11,864 bases of DNA from Clostridia bacterium (GCA_017551645.1 JAFZLE010000151.1:1-11864), one strand, 5' to 3'. Shown: positions 1 to 7,991, counted from the stretch's first letter. Numbers and translations are program-made. Notes: generated from the sequence alone by a model not told the origin.

Positions 1-1182
1 GTGCAGTTTCTGGGTGGATATGCCCATTTCGCAGCCCAGACCGAACTCGCCGCCGTCGGTAAAGCGTGTGGAGGCGTTGACATACACCGCCGCACTGTCC
101 ACACTGCGGCAGAAACGGCGCGCGTTTTCCCTGGAAGACGTAAGTATAGCCTCGCTGTGGTGGGTGGAGTGGGCGTTGATGTGCGCTATGGCTTCACCCA
201 CGTCTTTTACCACGCGCACGGCGAGGATGTAATCCAGAAACTCGGTGTCGAAATCGTCGGGGCCTGCCGGCGTGCCGACGATCATGCGCGCGGCGCAGCC
301 GTCAAGGCGCAGTTCCACGGGAGTCTTGCCCGCGGCGCGCCTTTCGTCCACGAGGCGTGCTTTCAGTTTCGGCAAGAAGTCTTCTGCTATATCGCGGTGC
401 ACGAGCAGCACTTCCTCGGCATTGCATACGGAGGGGCGGCTGGTCTTGGCGTTCTCGATTATGGACAGGGCCATATCGGGATCGGCGCTTTTGTCCACGA
501 ATATGTGGCAGATGCCCATCCCCGTCTGGATGCAGGGCACTTTCGCGTTCTCGGTGCAGGCGCGGATCAGCCCACCGCCTCCGCGGGGTATCAGCAGGTC
601 TATATAGCCCACCGCGCCCATGAGATCCGCGGCGCTTTGGCGGGAGGTGTCCTGCACGAGCTGTATGAGATCAGGCTCAAGCCCTGCCAAGGCGAGCCCT
701 TCGCGCAGCGCCGCAGCGATGGCGTTTGAAGACGCAAACGCGTCCCTGCCGCTGCGCAGCACGCACACGTTGCCGCTTTTAATGCACAGTGCGGCGGCGT
801 CGGAAGTGACATTGGGACGGCTCTCGTAGATGATCGCGACCACGCCCAGAGGTACGGACACCTTGCGGATGACCAGCCCGTTTGGCCTGACGAGGCGGGA
901 GAGCGTGCGCCCCAGGGGCGAGGGGAGCGCCGCGACGCTCAGGACTCCTTCCGCCATGGCCGCTATGCGCTCTTCGGTAAGCGAGAGCCGGTCCAGCATC
1001 ACGTCGCTCAGGTGCCCGCGCGCGGCTTCCATGTCGGCGGTGTTGGCGGCAATTATGGCGTCGGTATGCGCGACAAGGCTGTCAGCCATCGCCTTAAGTG
1101 CCGTGTTTATCTGCTTTACGCTAAGATCTGACGCGCTCAGGCTGGCGGCTCTCGCGCGCTCAAGCAGTTCCTGCGTGCTCAT
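1..1182 (-). CDS. proA: Glutamate-5-semialdehyde dehydrogenase (gamma-glutamyl phosphate reductase), C-terminus cut by window edge
   Basis: Second enzyme of proline synthesis. It reduces gamma-glutamyl phosphate to glutamate-5-semialdehyde with NADPH in the cytosol. 394 codons are present against about 415-420 in the family, so some 20-25 C-terminal residues lie left of base 1. Visible family motifs are YESRPNVTSDAA (residues about 119-130), KSGNVCVLRSGRDA (about 135-148), IPRGGGGLI (about 198-206), and RPSVCNAEEVLLVH, where Cys253 is the expected catalytic thiol. GGEFGLGCEMGISTQKLH closes the visible part. The ATG at 1182-1180 overlaps the proB stop as ATGA, which supports this start and suggests translational coupling. 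The visible frame is intact. It is probably transcribed with proB and perhaps with citrate synthase upstream. The identity is secure; only the true end is unseen. Confidence 0.96.
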   Translation of the reverse strand, partial: MSTQELLERARAASLSASDLSVKQINTALKAMADSLVAHTDAIIAANTADMEAARGHLSDVMLDRLSLTEERIAAMAEGVLSVAALPSPLGRTLSRLVRPNGLVIRKVSVPLGVVAIIYESRPNVTSDAAALCIKSGNVCVLRSGRDAFASSNAIAAALREGLALAGLEPDLIQLVQDTSRQSAADLMGAVGYIDLLIPRGGGGLIRACTENAKVPCIQTGMGICHIFVDKSADPDMALSIIENAKTSRPSVCNAEEVLLVHRDIAEDFLPKLKARLVDERRAAGKTPVELRLDGCAARMIVGTPAGPDDFDTEFLDYILAVRVVKDVGEAIAHINAHSTHHSEAILTSSRENARRFCRSVDSAAVYVNASTRFTDGGEFGLGCEMGISTQKLH

Positions 1183-1964
1183 TTGGCTGCCTCCTTCGTG
1201 CCTCCAGCCTTAAAACGTGTGCCGAACGGGGTGCCTTCCAGAATGGAGTAGAGTATTTCCGGCTTTGTGCCGTTGGCGATTATCATATCGCAGCCTGTCT
1301 CCATGCAGATGCGCGCCGCGGAGAGTTTTGTGGCCATGCCGCCCGTACCCAGCGCGCTGCCGCTGTCCCCGCCCAAAGCGAGGATCTCCGGCGTGAGCTC
1401 GTCCACTACAGGTATAAGCTTCGCGGAAGGGTCGATGCGGGGATTCGCGGTAAACAAGCCGTCGATGTCGGAAAGCAGCACCAGCAGGTCCGCGTGCAGG
1501 GAGGTGGCCACGATCGCGGCCAGGGTGTCGTTGTCGCCTATGCCGAGCTCCTGCGTGGCTACAGTGTCGTTTTCGTTGACTATGGGCAGTGCGTGCCAGC
1601 TGAGCAGCTGCTCCATGGTGTTTTTGAAGTTGCGGAAACGCTCGGGCTGTTCCACGTCGCTGCCGGTTATAAGTATCTGGGCGACGGTATGGTGGTATTC
1701 GGAAAACTCCTTGTCGTAAGTGTACATCAGCTCGCACTGGCCCACGGCGGCAGCCGCCTGCTTCCCCGGGATGTCTGCCGGACGCCGGGACAGGGAGAGC
1801 TTGCCCACGCCCATGCCTATGGCGCCGGAACTGACCAGTATCATCTCGTACCCGGCGTTCTTAAAATCGCTGATGACCCGGCACAGCTGGGACATCCTTC
1901 TGAGGTTAACGTGGCCGGTGGGGTAGGCGAGGGTGGAAGTTCCCACCTTAACTACGATTCTCAT
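1179..1964 (-). CDS. proB: Glutamate 5-kinase, short form without PUA domain
   Basis: Phosphorylates L-glutamate to gamma-glutamyl phosphate with ATP, the first and usually proline-inhibited step of proline synthesis. The 261-residue protein is a single amino-acid-kinase domain. It has VVKVGTS with Lys6, LVSSGAIGMGVGKL (43-56), NENDTVATQELGIGDNDTLAA (130-150), LLSDIDGLF (163-171) and GTGGMATKLSAA (207-218, with Lys213). It stops where the C-terminal PUA domain begins in E. coli ProB (367 aa); short forms occur in other bacteria. The frame opens further upstream, but the ATG at 1964 starts at the conserved MRIVVKVGTS and is preceded by TGGAGGA. The stop overlaps the proA start by 4 nt. The citrate synthase stop is 69 nt upstream with no clear promoter in between, so read-through from that gene is likely. 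Confidence 0.96.
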   Translation of the reverse strand: MRIVVKVGTSTLAYPTGHVNLRRMSQLCRVISDFKNAGYEMILVSSGAIGMGVGKLSLSRRPADIPGKQAAAAVGQCELMYTYDKEFSEYHHTVAQILITGSDVEQPERFRNFKNTMEQLLSWHALPIVNENDTVATQELGIGDNDTLAAIVATSLHADLLVLLSDIDGLFTANPRIDPSAKLIPVVDELTPEILALGGDSGSALGTGGMATKLSAARICMETGCDMIIANGTKPEILYSILEGTPFGTRFKAGGTKEAAK

Positions 1965-1971
1965 GGTTTGG

Positions 1972-1978
1972 TCCTCCA
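1972..1978 (-). promoter_or_regulatory. Ribosome binding site of proB
   Basis: TGGAGGA on the minus strand lies 7 nt before the ATG at 1964. It decides in favour of that start over the longer open frame reaching 2012, which has no such site and would add 16 residues ahead of the conserved kinase N-terminus. Confidence 0.75.
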
Positions 1979-2033
1979 GTCGGAGCGTGTTTACGGAAAA
2001 GCGGCGGAGCATGCCGCTCTGTGCTATTATTCT

Positions 2034-3404
2034 CTATGAACGTTCTTCTATCGGCACGTAGCCGGACATCTGCATGACAGCCTTGTAGCCGGGGCGTATC
2101 AGGCGGCCGCCGGAGATGAGCTCCTCCAGACGGTGAGCGCACCAGCCGGAGACGCGGGCGATGGCGAACAGGGGAGTAAACATGTCCTCCGGGATGCCCA
2201 GCATGGAATACACCAGGCCGGAGTACATATCCACGTTCGCGCACATCACCTTATGGCCGGGAAGCTTCTGCGCGAGCAGTTCAAGGCCTATGCGCTCGAT
2301 GCGTTCCATCAGGTCAAAGTCCCTTTTGGCTCCGGTCTTCTCAGCCATCTCACGGGAGTATTCCTTGACCAGCAGGGTGCGCGGGTCGCTGGTGGTGTAT
2401 ACCGCGTGGCCGAGCCCGTATATCTTCCCGGTGCCGTCGTTGGCTTTTCCGGCGATTATCAGTTCCAGGTATTCCGCCAGCTGTTTGTCGCTGCAGTTTT
2501 CCGGAAGGTGGGATTTTATGTCGTTGAACATCTGCATGACTTTCGCATTGGCGCCGCCGTGCAGGGGGCCTTTAAGGGAATTGATGGCCCCGCAGATGGC
2601 ACCGTAAGTGTCTGTGCCCGTGGAGGTGAGCACGCGGCAGGTGAAAGCGGAGTTGTTGCCGCCGCCGTGCTCCGCCTGAAGGGTGAGCATGATGTCCAGC
2701 AGATGAGCCTCTTCGGAAGTATAGCTTTTGTCGCTGCGCAGCATACGGAGTATGTTTTCCGCTATGGAGAGCTCGTCCATGGGCACGTGCAGGTACAGGG
2801 AATCGTTGTTGAAGTAATGTCTTTTAATGTTGTAAGCGTTGGACACGATTATGGGCAGGCGCGCTATAAGCTCTATGGACTGCCTGAGCACGTTTTCCGG
2901 GGAAGTGTCGTCCGGCGCCTCGTCGTATGAGTACAGGCTCAGCACACCGGAAGCCAGCTTGTTCATTATGCTCTGGTTGGGGGCTTTGAACAGTACGGTC
3001 TCGTTGTAGCCGTCCGGCATGTGCCGCGCCGCCGCTATGACGCTGTTGAACGCGGCCAGTTCCTCTTTGGTGGGGAGTTTGCCCAGCAGTAAAAGATAGC
3101 AGACCTCCTCAAAGCCGAATACGCCCTGCCGCGCCTGTTCGCGGATAAGGTCGTTGATGTCAAGACCGCGGTAATACAGGCGGCCGGGCATGGGGATGGG
3201 GTCGCCGTCCAGCATCATGTATCCCTGTACGCTGCCTATGTTCGTAACACCGGCGAGCACGCCTGTTCCGTCAGAGTTGCGCAGGCCGCGCTTTACGTTA
3301 TATGAACGGAACTGTTTGGGCTCTATCTCATAGCGGGAACGGATGTTCTCGCTCAGCCGCCGCACGTATCCGTCTATCACTTCGTTCTTTGGCATGAACT
3401 GCAT
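2034..3404 (-). CDS. Citrate synthase (Si-type citrate/2-methylcitrate synthase family)
   Basis: Condenses oxaloacetate with acetyl-CoA to citrate; some relatives use propionyl-CoA, which sequence alone does not exclude. The 456-residue protein carries the catalytic set: the oxaloacetate-side His in EHGGGNNSAF (His246), GPLHGGA (His282), GLGHAVYTTSDPR (His333, Arg342) and NVDMYSG (Asp392), then IARVSGWCAHRLEE near the C-terminus. An N-terminal extension of about 40 residues precedes the core. This is a long citrate synthase (E. coli GltA has 427). It is unrelated to the Re-citrate synthase of some clostridia. The ATG at 3404 has GGAGGT 6 nt upstream and a near-consensus promoter. It is divergent from the aconitase-family gene and IDH, and 69 nt before proB, which argues for a biosynthetic 2-oxoglutarate/glutamate role. 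Confidence 0.95.
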   Translation of the reverse strand: MQFMPKNEVIDGYVRRLSENIRSRYEIEPKQFRSYNVKRGLRNSDGTGVLAGVTNIGSVQGYMMLDGDPIPMPGRLYYRGLDINDLIREQARQGVFGFEEVCYLLLLGKLPTKEELAAFNSVIAAARHMPDGYNETVLFKAPNQSIMNKLASGVLSLYSYDEAPDDTSPENVLRQSIELIARLPIIVSNAYNIKRHYFNNDSLYLHVPMDELSIAENILRMLRSDKSYTSEEAHLLDIMLTLQAEHGGGNNSAFTCRVLTSTGTDTYGAICGAINSLKGPLHGGANAKVMQMFNDIKSHLPENCSDKQLAEYLELIIAGKANDGTGKIYGLGHAVYTTSDPRTLLVKEYSREMAEKTGAKRDFDLMERIERIGLELLAQKLPGHKVMCANVDMYSGLVYSMLGIPEDMFTPLFAIARVSGWCAHRLEELISGGRLIRPGYKAVMQMSGYVPIEERS

Positions 3405-3434
3405 GGGTTTACCTCCAGGTTCGGATGTTACTGG

Positions 3435-3463
3435 ATTATACCTGAAATAACTTGGAAATGCAA
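3435..3463 (-). promoter_or_regulatory. Sigma-70-type promoter of citrate synthase (and probably proBA)
   Basis: On the minus strand the -35 box TTGCAT (3463-3458) and -10 box TATAAT (3440-3435) are separated by exactly 17 nt. The -10 ends 30 nt before the ATG at 3404. An inverted repeat ACTTG-N6-CAAGT (3450-3465) covers the -35 box and could be an operator. Seen directly in sequence; activity is inferred. Confidence 0.8.
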
Positions 3464-3498
3464 GTATTATTCCTCAAAAAATTTATTTTTACCAAATC

Positions 3499-3510
3499 TT
3501 TGCAAGCAAA
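3499..3510. repeat. Short palindrome midway between the divergent promoters
   Basis: TTTGCAAGCAAA has perfect 5-bp arms (TTTGC/GCAAA) around AA. Its centre is about 41 bp from the inner edge of each -35 box. It shares TTGCA with both -35 regions. A shared regulator site is possible but unproven, and the arms are short enough to arise by chance in AT-rich DNA. Confidence 0.35.
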
Positions 3511-3544
3511 CAGGGCATAATCTGCATATTTCATTATTTTCTTC

Positions 3545-3573
3545 TTGCATTTTCATGTTTTCTGCAATATAAT
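3545..3573 (+). promoter_or_regulatory. Sigma-70-type promoter of the hydratase-IDH operon
   Basis: TTGCAT (3545-3550), a 17-nt spacer and TATAAT (3568-3573) are followed by the ATG at 3628, giving a leader of roughly 48 nt. The -35 hexamer, spacer length and -10 hexamer are identical to those of the divergent citrate synthase promoter. TTGCA (3545-3549) and TGCAA (3563-3567) form a 5-bp inverted repeat across the spacer. Confidence 0.8.
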
Positions 3574-3627
3574 AACAGCACTATCCGCGAAAGCCAGCGG
3601 TCCAATCAATGAATAAGGAGACGGCAT

Positions 3628-5715
3628 ATGGTCTGGTTGAACGGCCCTGTACTGCTTAAGGACGGAAAAGTCGCCGCCGGAAAAGGCGAGCCCGGAAAGG
3701 GCACCATGTCGAGCCGCATACTGGAGGCGCACGGCGGAACAAATATACGTTTTGACGCGCTCATATCCCACGATATCACGTATGTGGGCATCATACAGAC
3801 GGCGAGGGCGAGCGGCATGCGCGCGTTTCCGCTGCCGTACGCGTTTACCAACTGCCACAACAGCCTGTGCGCCGTGGGCGGCACCATAAACGAGGACGAC
3901 CACGCCTTCGGGCTGTCCGCCGCCCGCAAATACGGAGGCATATACGTTCCCCGCAACCTGGCGGTCATCCACCAGTACGCCCGGGAACAGATGGCTTCCT
4001 GCGGGGGCATGATACTGGGTTCTGACAGCCACACGCGCTACGGCGCGCTGGGCACCATGGGCGTAGGCGAAGGCGGGCCCGAGCTGGTCAAACAGCTCTT
4101 GGGCAATACTTACGATTTTTCTTCCCGCCCCGGTGTAGTGCTTGTATACCTTACGGGGAAACCGCGCCACGGCGTAGGACCCCATGACGTGGCTCTCGCG
4201 CTGTGCGCCAAAGTGTACAAGGATGGACTGTTCAAAAACAGGATACTGGAGTTCGCGGGCCCGGGCGTAGTAAATCTGAGCATGGATTTCCGCATAGGGA
4301 TCGACGTGATGACGACCGAGACAGCCTGTCTGTCATCGATTTGGGTAACGGACGACAAGACCCGTGGCTGGTATAAGGCCCATGGGCGGGATGACCGTTT
4401 TTCCGTAATGGCGCCCGATGAGGGAGCGTGCTATGACGCGGCGCTGCTGGTAGAGCTTGACAGTATCGAGCCTATGATCGCCCTGCCTTTCCATCCGAGC
4501 AACGCATTCACGATCCGCCAGCTGAACGAAACGCCGCTCGATGTGCTGCGCGAAGCGGAAAAAGTTGCAGGGCTTGACGGAGAACTGGTGTCCCGCTGGA
4601 CCGATAAGGGGCTTGCCGCCGACCAGTACGTGATCGCCGGCTGCGCGGGAGGCATGTACGAAAACCTGCTGAACGCCGCCGCCATACTAAGGGGGCGCAG
4701 CGCCGGGGATATGAATATCTATCCCGCCAGCGTTCCACAGGAACTGGCGCTGCTGCGCTCGGGCGCCACGGCGGACCTGCTCGCCAGCGGCGCGGTAATG
4801 AAGCCCTGCTTTTGCGGACCATGCTTCGGAGCCGGGGATACGCCCAAAAACGGCGGACTGTCCCTGCGCCACACCACGCGCAACTTCCCGTTCCGGGAAG
4901 GCGCGAAACCGGGAGAAGGCCAGAAGGCTTTCGTGGCGCTCATGGACGCCCGTTCCATAGCCGCCAGTGCGGCGGCAGGGCGCATTACAGGCGCAGATAC
5001 GCTGGAATATGAGGACGTTTCAGACGCGCCGTACAGTTTCGACCCATCGCCGTATCTGCGCAGGGTGGAAGACTATACCGGCAGGCCGGAAACCGGCGCG
5101 CCTCTGGCTTTCGGCCCGAATATTGCCGACTGGCCGGAATTCCCGCCGTTGGGCGAGGACTTAAGCTTCACGATCGCGTCCGTGCTTACCGACCCGGTCA
5201 CCACCACGGACGAGCTCATACCGTCCGGAGAGACTTCCAGCTACCGCTCGAATCCCGCGCGGCTGGCGGAATTCGCACTTTCCCGCCGCGATCCCGGATA
5301 CGCCGCGCGCTCCAAACAGGTGCGTGACGCGGGCGGTTTCAGCTGCGTATGCGCGGTCTGCCCCGGCGACGGGTCTGCCCGTGAGCAGGCCGCTTCCTGC
5401 CAGAGGGTGCTGGGCGGAGCCGCGAACATCGCCGTGAGCTACGCCACCAAGCGTTACCGTTCCAACCTTGTGAACTGGGGCATTTTCCCGTTCGTGAGCC
5501 CGGACGCCGTTTCCCTGAAGGTGGGGGACACTGTGACCGTAAAAGGCATAAAGGCGGCGCTGCTGGGCGGCATGCGCGAGTTCACCGCCAGCGTAAACGG
5601 GGGCGAAAGCTCGATAGGGCTGGCGCTGCCGGGGCTAACAGACGACGAGCTTCAGATACTGCTGGACGGCTGCCTTATCAATCATTACCGCAGGGGGATG
5701 AAACACAATGGATAA
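3628..5715 (+). CDS. Aconitase-family hydratase (YbhJ-like), probable aconitate hydratase
   Basis: Predicted [4Fe-4S] hydro-lyase that would interconvert citrate and isocitrate. 695 residues. The three cluster cysteines are visible: Cys339 in IAGCAGGMYEN, and Cys396 and Cys399 in CFCGPCFG. Other family marks are GSDSHTRYGALG (131-142), TTRNFPFREG (416-425; the two Arg match substrate-binding Arg of aconitase) and a C-terminal swivel domain with CPGDGSAREQAA (578-589) and YRSNLVNWGIFPF. Some classical active-site positions differ: the Asp-His pair of the CDHL motif appears as NCHN (75-78), and the second Ser of GSSRE is Ala584. This fits the divergent hydratase branch rather than canonical AcnA/AcnB. 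The ATG at 3628 has AAGGAG 7 nt upstream. Overlap with IDH and divergence from citrate synthase strongly support an aconitase role, but another hydroxyacid substrate is possible. Confidence 0.85.
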   Translation: MVWLNGPVLLKDGKVAAGKGEPGKGTMSSRILEAHGGTNIRFDALISHDITYVGIIQTARASGMRAFPLPYAFTNCHNSLCAVGGTINEDDHAFGLSAARKYGGIYVPRNLAVIHQYAREQMASCGGMILGSDSHTRYGALGTMGVGEGGPELVKQLLGNTYDFSSRPGVVLVYLTGKPRHGVGPHDVALALCAKVYKDGLFKNRILEFAGPGVVNLSMDFRIGIDVMTTETACLSSIWVTDDKTRGWYKAHGRDDRFSVMAPDEGACYDAALLVELDSIEPMIALPFHPSNAFTIRQLNETPLDVLREAEKVAGLDGELVSRWTDKGLAADQYVIAGCAGGMYENLLNAAAILRGRSAGDMNIYPASVPQELALLRSGATADLLASGAVMKPCFCGPCFGAGDTPKNGGLSLRHTTRNFPFREGAKPGEGQKAFVALMDARSIAASAAAGRITGADTLEYEDVSDAPYSFDPSPYLRRVEDYTGRPETGAPLAFGPNIADWPEFPPLGEDLSFTIASVLTDPVTTTDELIPSGETSSYRSNPARLAEFALSRRDPGYAARSKQVRDAGGFSCVCAVCPGDGSAREQAASCQRVLGGAANIAVSYATKRYRSNLVNWGIFPFVSPDAVSLKVGDTVTVKGIKAALLGGMREFTASVNGGESSIGLALPGLTDDELQILLDGCLINHYRRGMKHNG

Positions 5716-6907
5716 GATCAGAATGCCCAATCCCATCGCCGAACTTGACGGCGACGAAATGACGCGCATCCTCTGGAGACAGATAAAAGATATACTTTTG
5801 CTTCCGTTCGTGGAGCTGAACACGGAATACTACGACCTGAGCCTTCCGCACCGGGACGAGACCGACGACGAAGTGACGCTGGAAGCGGCGAAAGCGATCA
5901 GGCGCCTGAAAGTGGGCGTCAAGTGCGCTACCATCACACCGAACACCGGGCGCATGACGGAGTACAATCTGAAGCGCATGTATAAAAGCCCCAACGCCAC
6001 GCTGAGGGCGTACCTGGACGGCACCGTTTTCAGAACGCCCATCCTCGCTCCCGGCATAAAGCCCGTGATACCGCGCTGGGAAGCTCCGATCACGGTGGCC
6101 CGACACGCTTACGGGGATATCTACAAGGCGGTGGAAATGTGCGTGGAGGAGAAGGGCAAGGCCGAACTGGTGTTTACGTCCGAAGGCGGTAAAGAACAGA
6201 GGGAGACCATATTCGATTTCGATTCTCCGGGCGTAATACAGGGCATGCACAACCGCCGCGATTCCATCGAGTCTTTCGCCAGGGCGTGCTTTGAATACGC
6301 GCTGTCCGTAAAGCAGGATCTCTGGTTTTCTGCGAAGGACACGATCTCCAAGACCTATGATGAGGAATTCAAGCGCGTGTTTGAAAGCGTATTTGCTTCT
6401 GACTACAAGGCGCGCTTTGAAGAAGCCGGCATAGTCTACTTCTACACGCTCATAGACGACGCCGTCGCCCGGGCGGTGCGCTCGAAAGGCGGTTTCGTGT
6501 GGGCGATGAAGAACTACGACGGAGACGTGATGAGCGACATGATATCCGCCGCTTTCGGTTCCCTCGCCCTTATGAGCAGCGTGCTGGTCAGTCCGGACGG
6601 CTGCTTTGAGTACGAGGCGTCCCACGGCACGGTCACCCGCCACTACTACCGTTATCTCAAGGGAGAAAAAACGTCCACCAACCCCATAGCCACGCTGTGG
6701 GCGTGGACGGGAGCCCTGCGCAAGAGGGGCGAGCTGGACGGCTTGAGCGATCTGGCTGGTTTTGCGGATTCGGTAGAGCGCGCCGCGCTTAGGACAATAG
6801 CCGACGGCGTTATGACAGGCGACATGGCCGCGCTGTGCGAAAACGGCGCCGCGGGCGTGGACAGCGAGACGTTCCTTAAGGAGATAGCGAAACGGGTGAG
6901 CGCCTGA
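5708..6907 (+). CDS. Isocitrate dehydrogenase, NADP-type (dimeric, eukaryote-like subfamily)
   Basis: Oxidises isocitrate to 2-oxoglutarate and CO2 with NADP+. 399 residues, resembling human IDH1/IDH2 and related bacterial enzymes rather than E. coli Icd. Residues seen: SPNATLR (Arg100), DGTVFR (Arg109), ARHAYGDIY (Arg132, Tyr139), SAKDT (Lys210), LIDDAVA (Asp250/251) and WAMKNYDGDVMSD. ASHGTVTRHY contains Arg311-His312, the pair that selects NADP in IDH1 (Arg314-His315). The first three Arg even carry the same numbers as in human IDH1. The ATG at 5708 lies inside the end of the preceding gene (8-nt overlap, different frame), with AGGGGG 10 nt upstream, so translation is probably coupled. The product feeds glutamate synthesis and hence the neighbouring ProBA route. 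A strong hairpin follows about 60 nt after the stop. Confidence 0.94.
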   Translation: MDKIRMPNPIAELDGDEMTRILWRQIKDILLLPFVELNTEYYDLSLPHRDETDDEVTLEAAKAIRRLKVGVKCATITPNTGRMTEYNLKRMYKSPNATLRAYLDGTVFRTPILAPGIKPVIPRWEAPITVARHAYGDIYKAVEMCVEEKGKAELVFTSEGGKEQRETIFDFDSPGVIQGMHNRRDSIESFARACFEYALSVKQDLWFSAKDTISKTYDEEFKRVFESVFASDYKARFEEAGIVYFYTLIDDAVARAVRSKGGFVWAMKNYDGDVMSDMISAAFGSLALMSSVLVSPDGCFEYEASHGTVTRHYYRYLKGEKTSTNPIATLWAWTGALRKRGELDGLSDLAGFADSVERAALRTIADGVMTGDMAALCENGAAGVDSETFLKEIAKRVSA

Positions 6908-6967
6908 TCGTATTCTATGGGCGGGGCAGAGCACCGGAAAACACATACATCAGCCTGTACAAATGAT

Positions 6968-6995
6968 ATACCGGGGACCGTCAGGTCCCCGGTAT
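6968..6995. terminator. Hairpin terminator between convergent genes, probably bidirectional
   Basis: A perfect 12-bp stem (ATACCGGGGACC / GGTCCCCGGTAT) with a GTCA loop sits between the IDH stop (6907) and the stop of the leftward isomerase (7059). The T-tracts are modest: TCTGTATTTC on the plus strand and ATCATTT on the minus strand. It would insulate the two converging operons. Confidence 0.75.
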
Positions 6996-7058
6996 TCTGT
7001 ATTTCAGGCAAATGCTTCCCCAAACTCATTTGGCGGGCTGTTCGACAATACGGATGCT

Positions 7059-7991
7059 TTATTCTTCAAACACGCCGTATGTGTCGAGCATATGCTTGGC
7101 TATATCATGTACGCAGTTGTAGTATTCCAGGGCGAGGTCAAGCGTCATGTGCCTGAGCGGCAGGCCTTTCTGGTTGTCGTCGTAAAGCAGGCAGCCGCAG
7201 CGCGGGCTCTCAGGCTCCAGGTTGAACGCGCCCGTATAGCCTATCTGTTTCAGCGCCAGCATCACCTCGTCAAAGTCGATATGGCCCATGAGGGGCGGCA
7301 GGTGCAGGTCCTGGCGCCACATGCGGGTTGTGGAAGCCACGGGCAGCGAACCGAAATTGTCCTGGACATGCAGCCCTCTGAGATGTTTCCCGAGCCCCAT
7401 GATCGTTTCGTACTGGTTTCCGTCCGCCAGGCTCAGGTGCCCGGTATCCAGGCACGCCTGGTACAGCGGGTGATCCACCGCATCAATAAGGTCTGCCATT
7501 TCAGACGCGTCGTGGCAGTAATACGGCTCGTCCCAGCGCCCGACGTTTTCCAAAAGCAGGGTGACACCGGTTTTTTCAAGCGTAGGCAGCAGCCTGCGGG
7601 CGTACGCCGTGTTGAAATCAAGATAGTCTTTTTGGGTCATGCCCATAAGCCCGCCCGGGTGGTACACAAGGTTTTTGATGCCAAGCACGGCGCAGACCTC
7701 TATGGAGCGCTGTGTGCGCCAAAGCAGTTTTTCGGTCATGTCCGGATTTGCGGGCTCACCCGCAGGGGCGTGGGCTATCAGCGCGCGTACGCCGATCTTT
7801 TCCATTTTCTCACGGGTCTCGCTGGCTGTTTTGAGCCAGTCATCCCGCAAAAACGGCGCGTCGTCCGTTCTCATGGGCGAGAACATGTCGTAGTCCACGT
7901 ACCTGAAACCGCAGGCGCGTATGCTGCGGTAAAAATCGAATTCGTCTCCCAGTTCGTTCCAGACGGAGCTTCTCGATACAGACAGTTTCAT
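7059..7991 (-). CDS. TIM-barrel sugar phosphate isomerase/epimerase family protein, metal site intact
   Basis: 310-residue protein of the xylose isomerase-like / AP endonuclease 2 TIM-barrel superfamily (sugar isomerases, epimerases, inosose and ketose enzymes). The exact substrate is not recognisable. Strand-end residues expected for metal and substrate binding are all present: AHAPAG (His74), VYHPGG (His111), LLLENVGRW (Glu148), LDTGHLSL (Asp182, His185), GLHVQDNFG (His208, Asp211) and FNLEPES (Glu259). The four-ligand set Glu148/Asp182/His208/Glu259 matches the divalent-metal site of this fold. No signal peptide, so cytosolic. The ATG at 7991 has GAGGTGA 6 nt upstream; that site overlaps the stop of the preceding paralogue, with 11 nt between the genes, so they are co-translated. 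The two proteins align along their whole length. Likely a carbohydrate or polyol catabolic step. Confidence 0.85.
   Translation of the reverse strand: MKLSVSRSSVWNELGDEFDFYRSIRACGFRYVDYDMFSPMRTDDAPFLRDDWLKTASETREKMEKIGVRALIAHAPAGEPANPDMTEKLLWRTQRSIEVCAVLGIKNLVYHPGGLMGMTQKDYLDFNTAYARRLLPTLEKTGVTLLLENVGRWDEPYYCHDASEMADLIDAVDHPLYQACLDTGHLSLADGNQYETIMGLGKHLRGLHVQDNFGSLPVASTTRMWRQDLHLPPLMGHIDFDEVMLALKQIGYTGAFNLEPESPRCGCLLYDDNQKGLPLRHMTLDLALEYYNCVHDIAKHMLDTYGVFEE

Noticed and set aside
1..729. Long open frame on the plus strand opposite proA
   Set aside because: It is the antisense shadow of a clear proA. The protein resembles nothing and has the composition expected of an opposite-strand frame in GC-rich DNA.
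1996..2020. Possible terminator between citrate synthase and proB (AGCGG/CCGCT stem followed by TTTT on the minus strand)
   Set aside because: Only 5-bp arms with a 9-nt loop and a 4-nt T-run. Too weak to call, though partial attenuation cannot be excluded.
5678..6946. 422-codon open frame on the minus strand opposite the isocitrate dehydrogenase
   Set aside because: The plus-strand frame encodes an unmistakable IDH with all catalytic residues. The minus frame has no family motif and no ribosome binding site.
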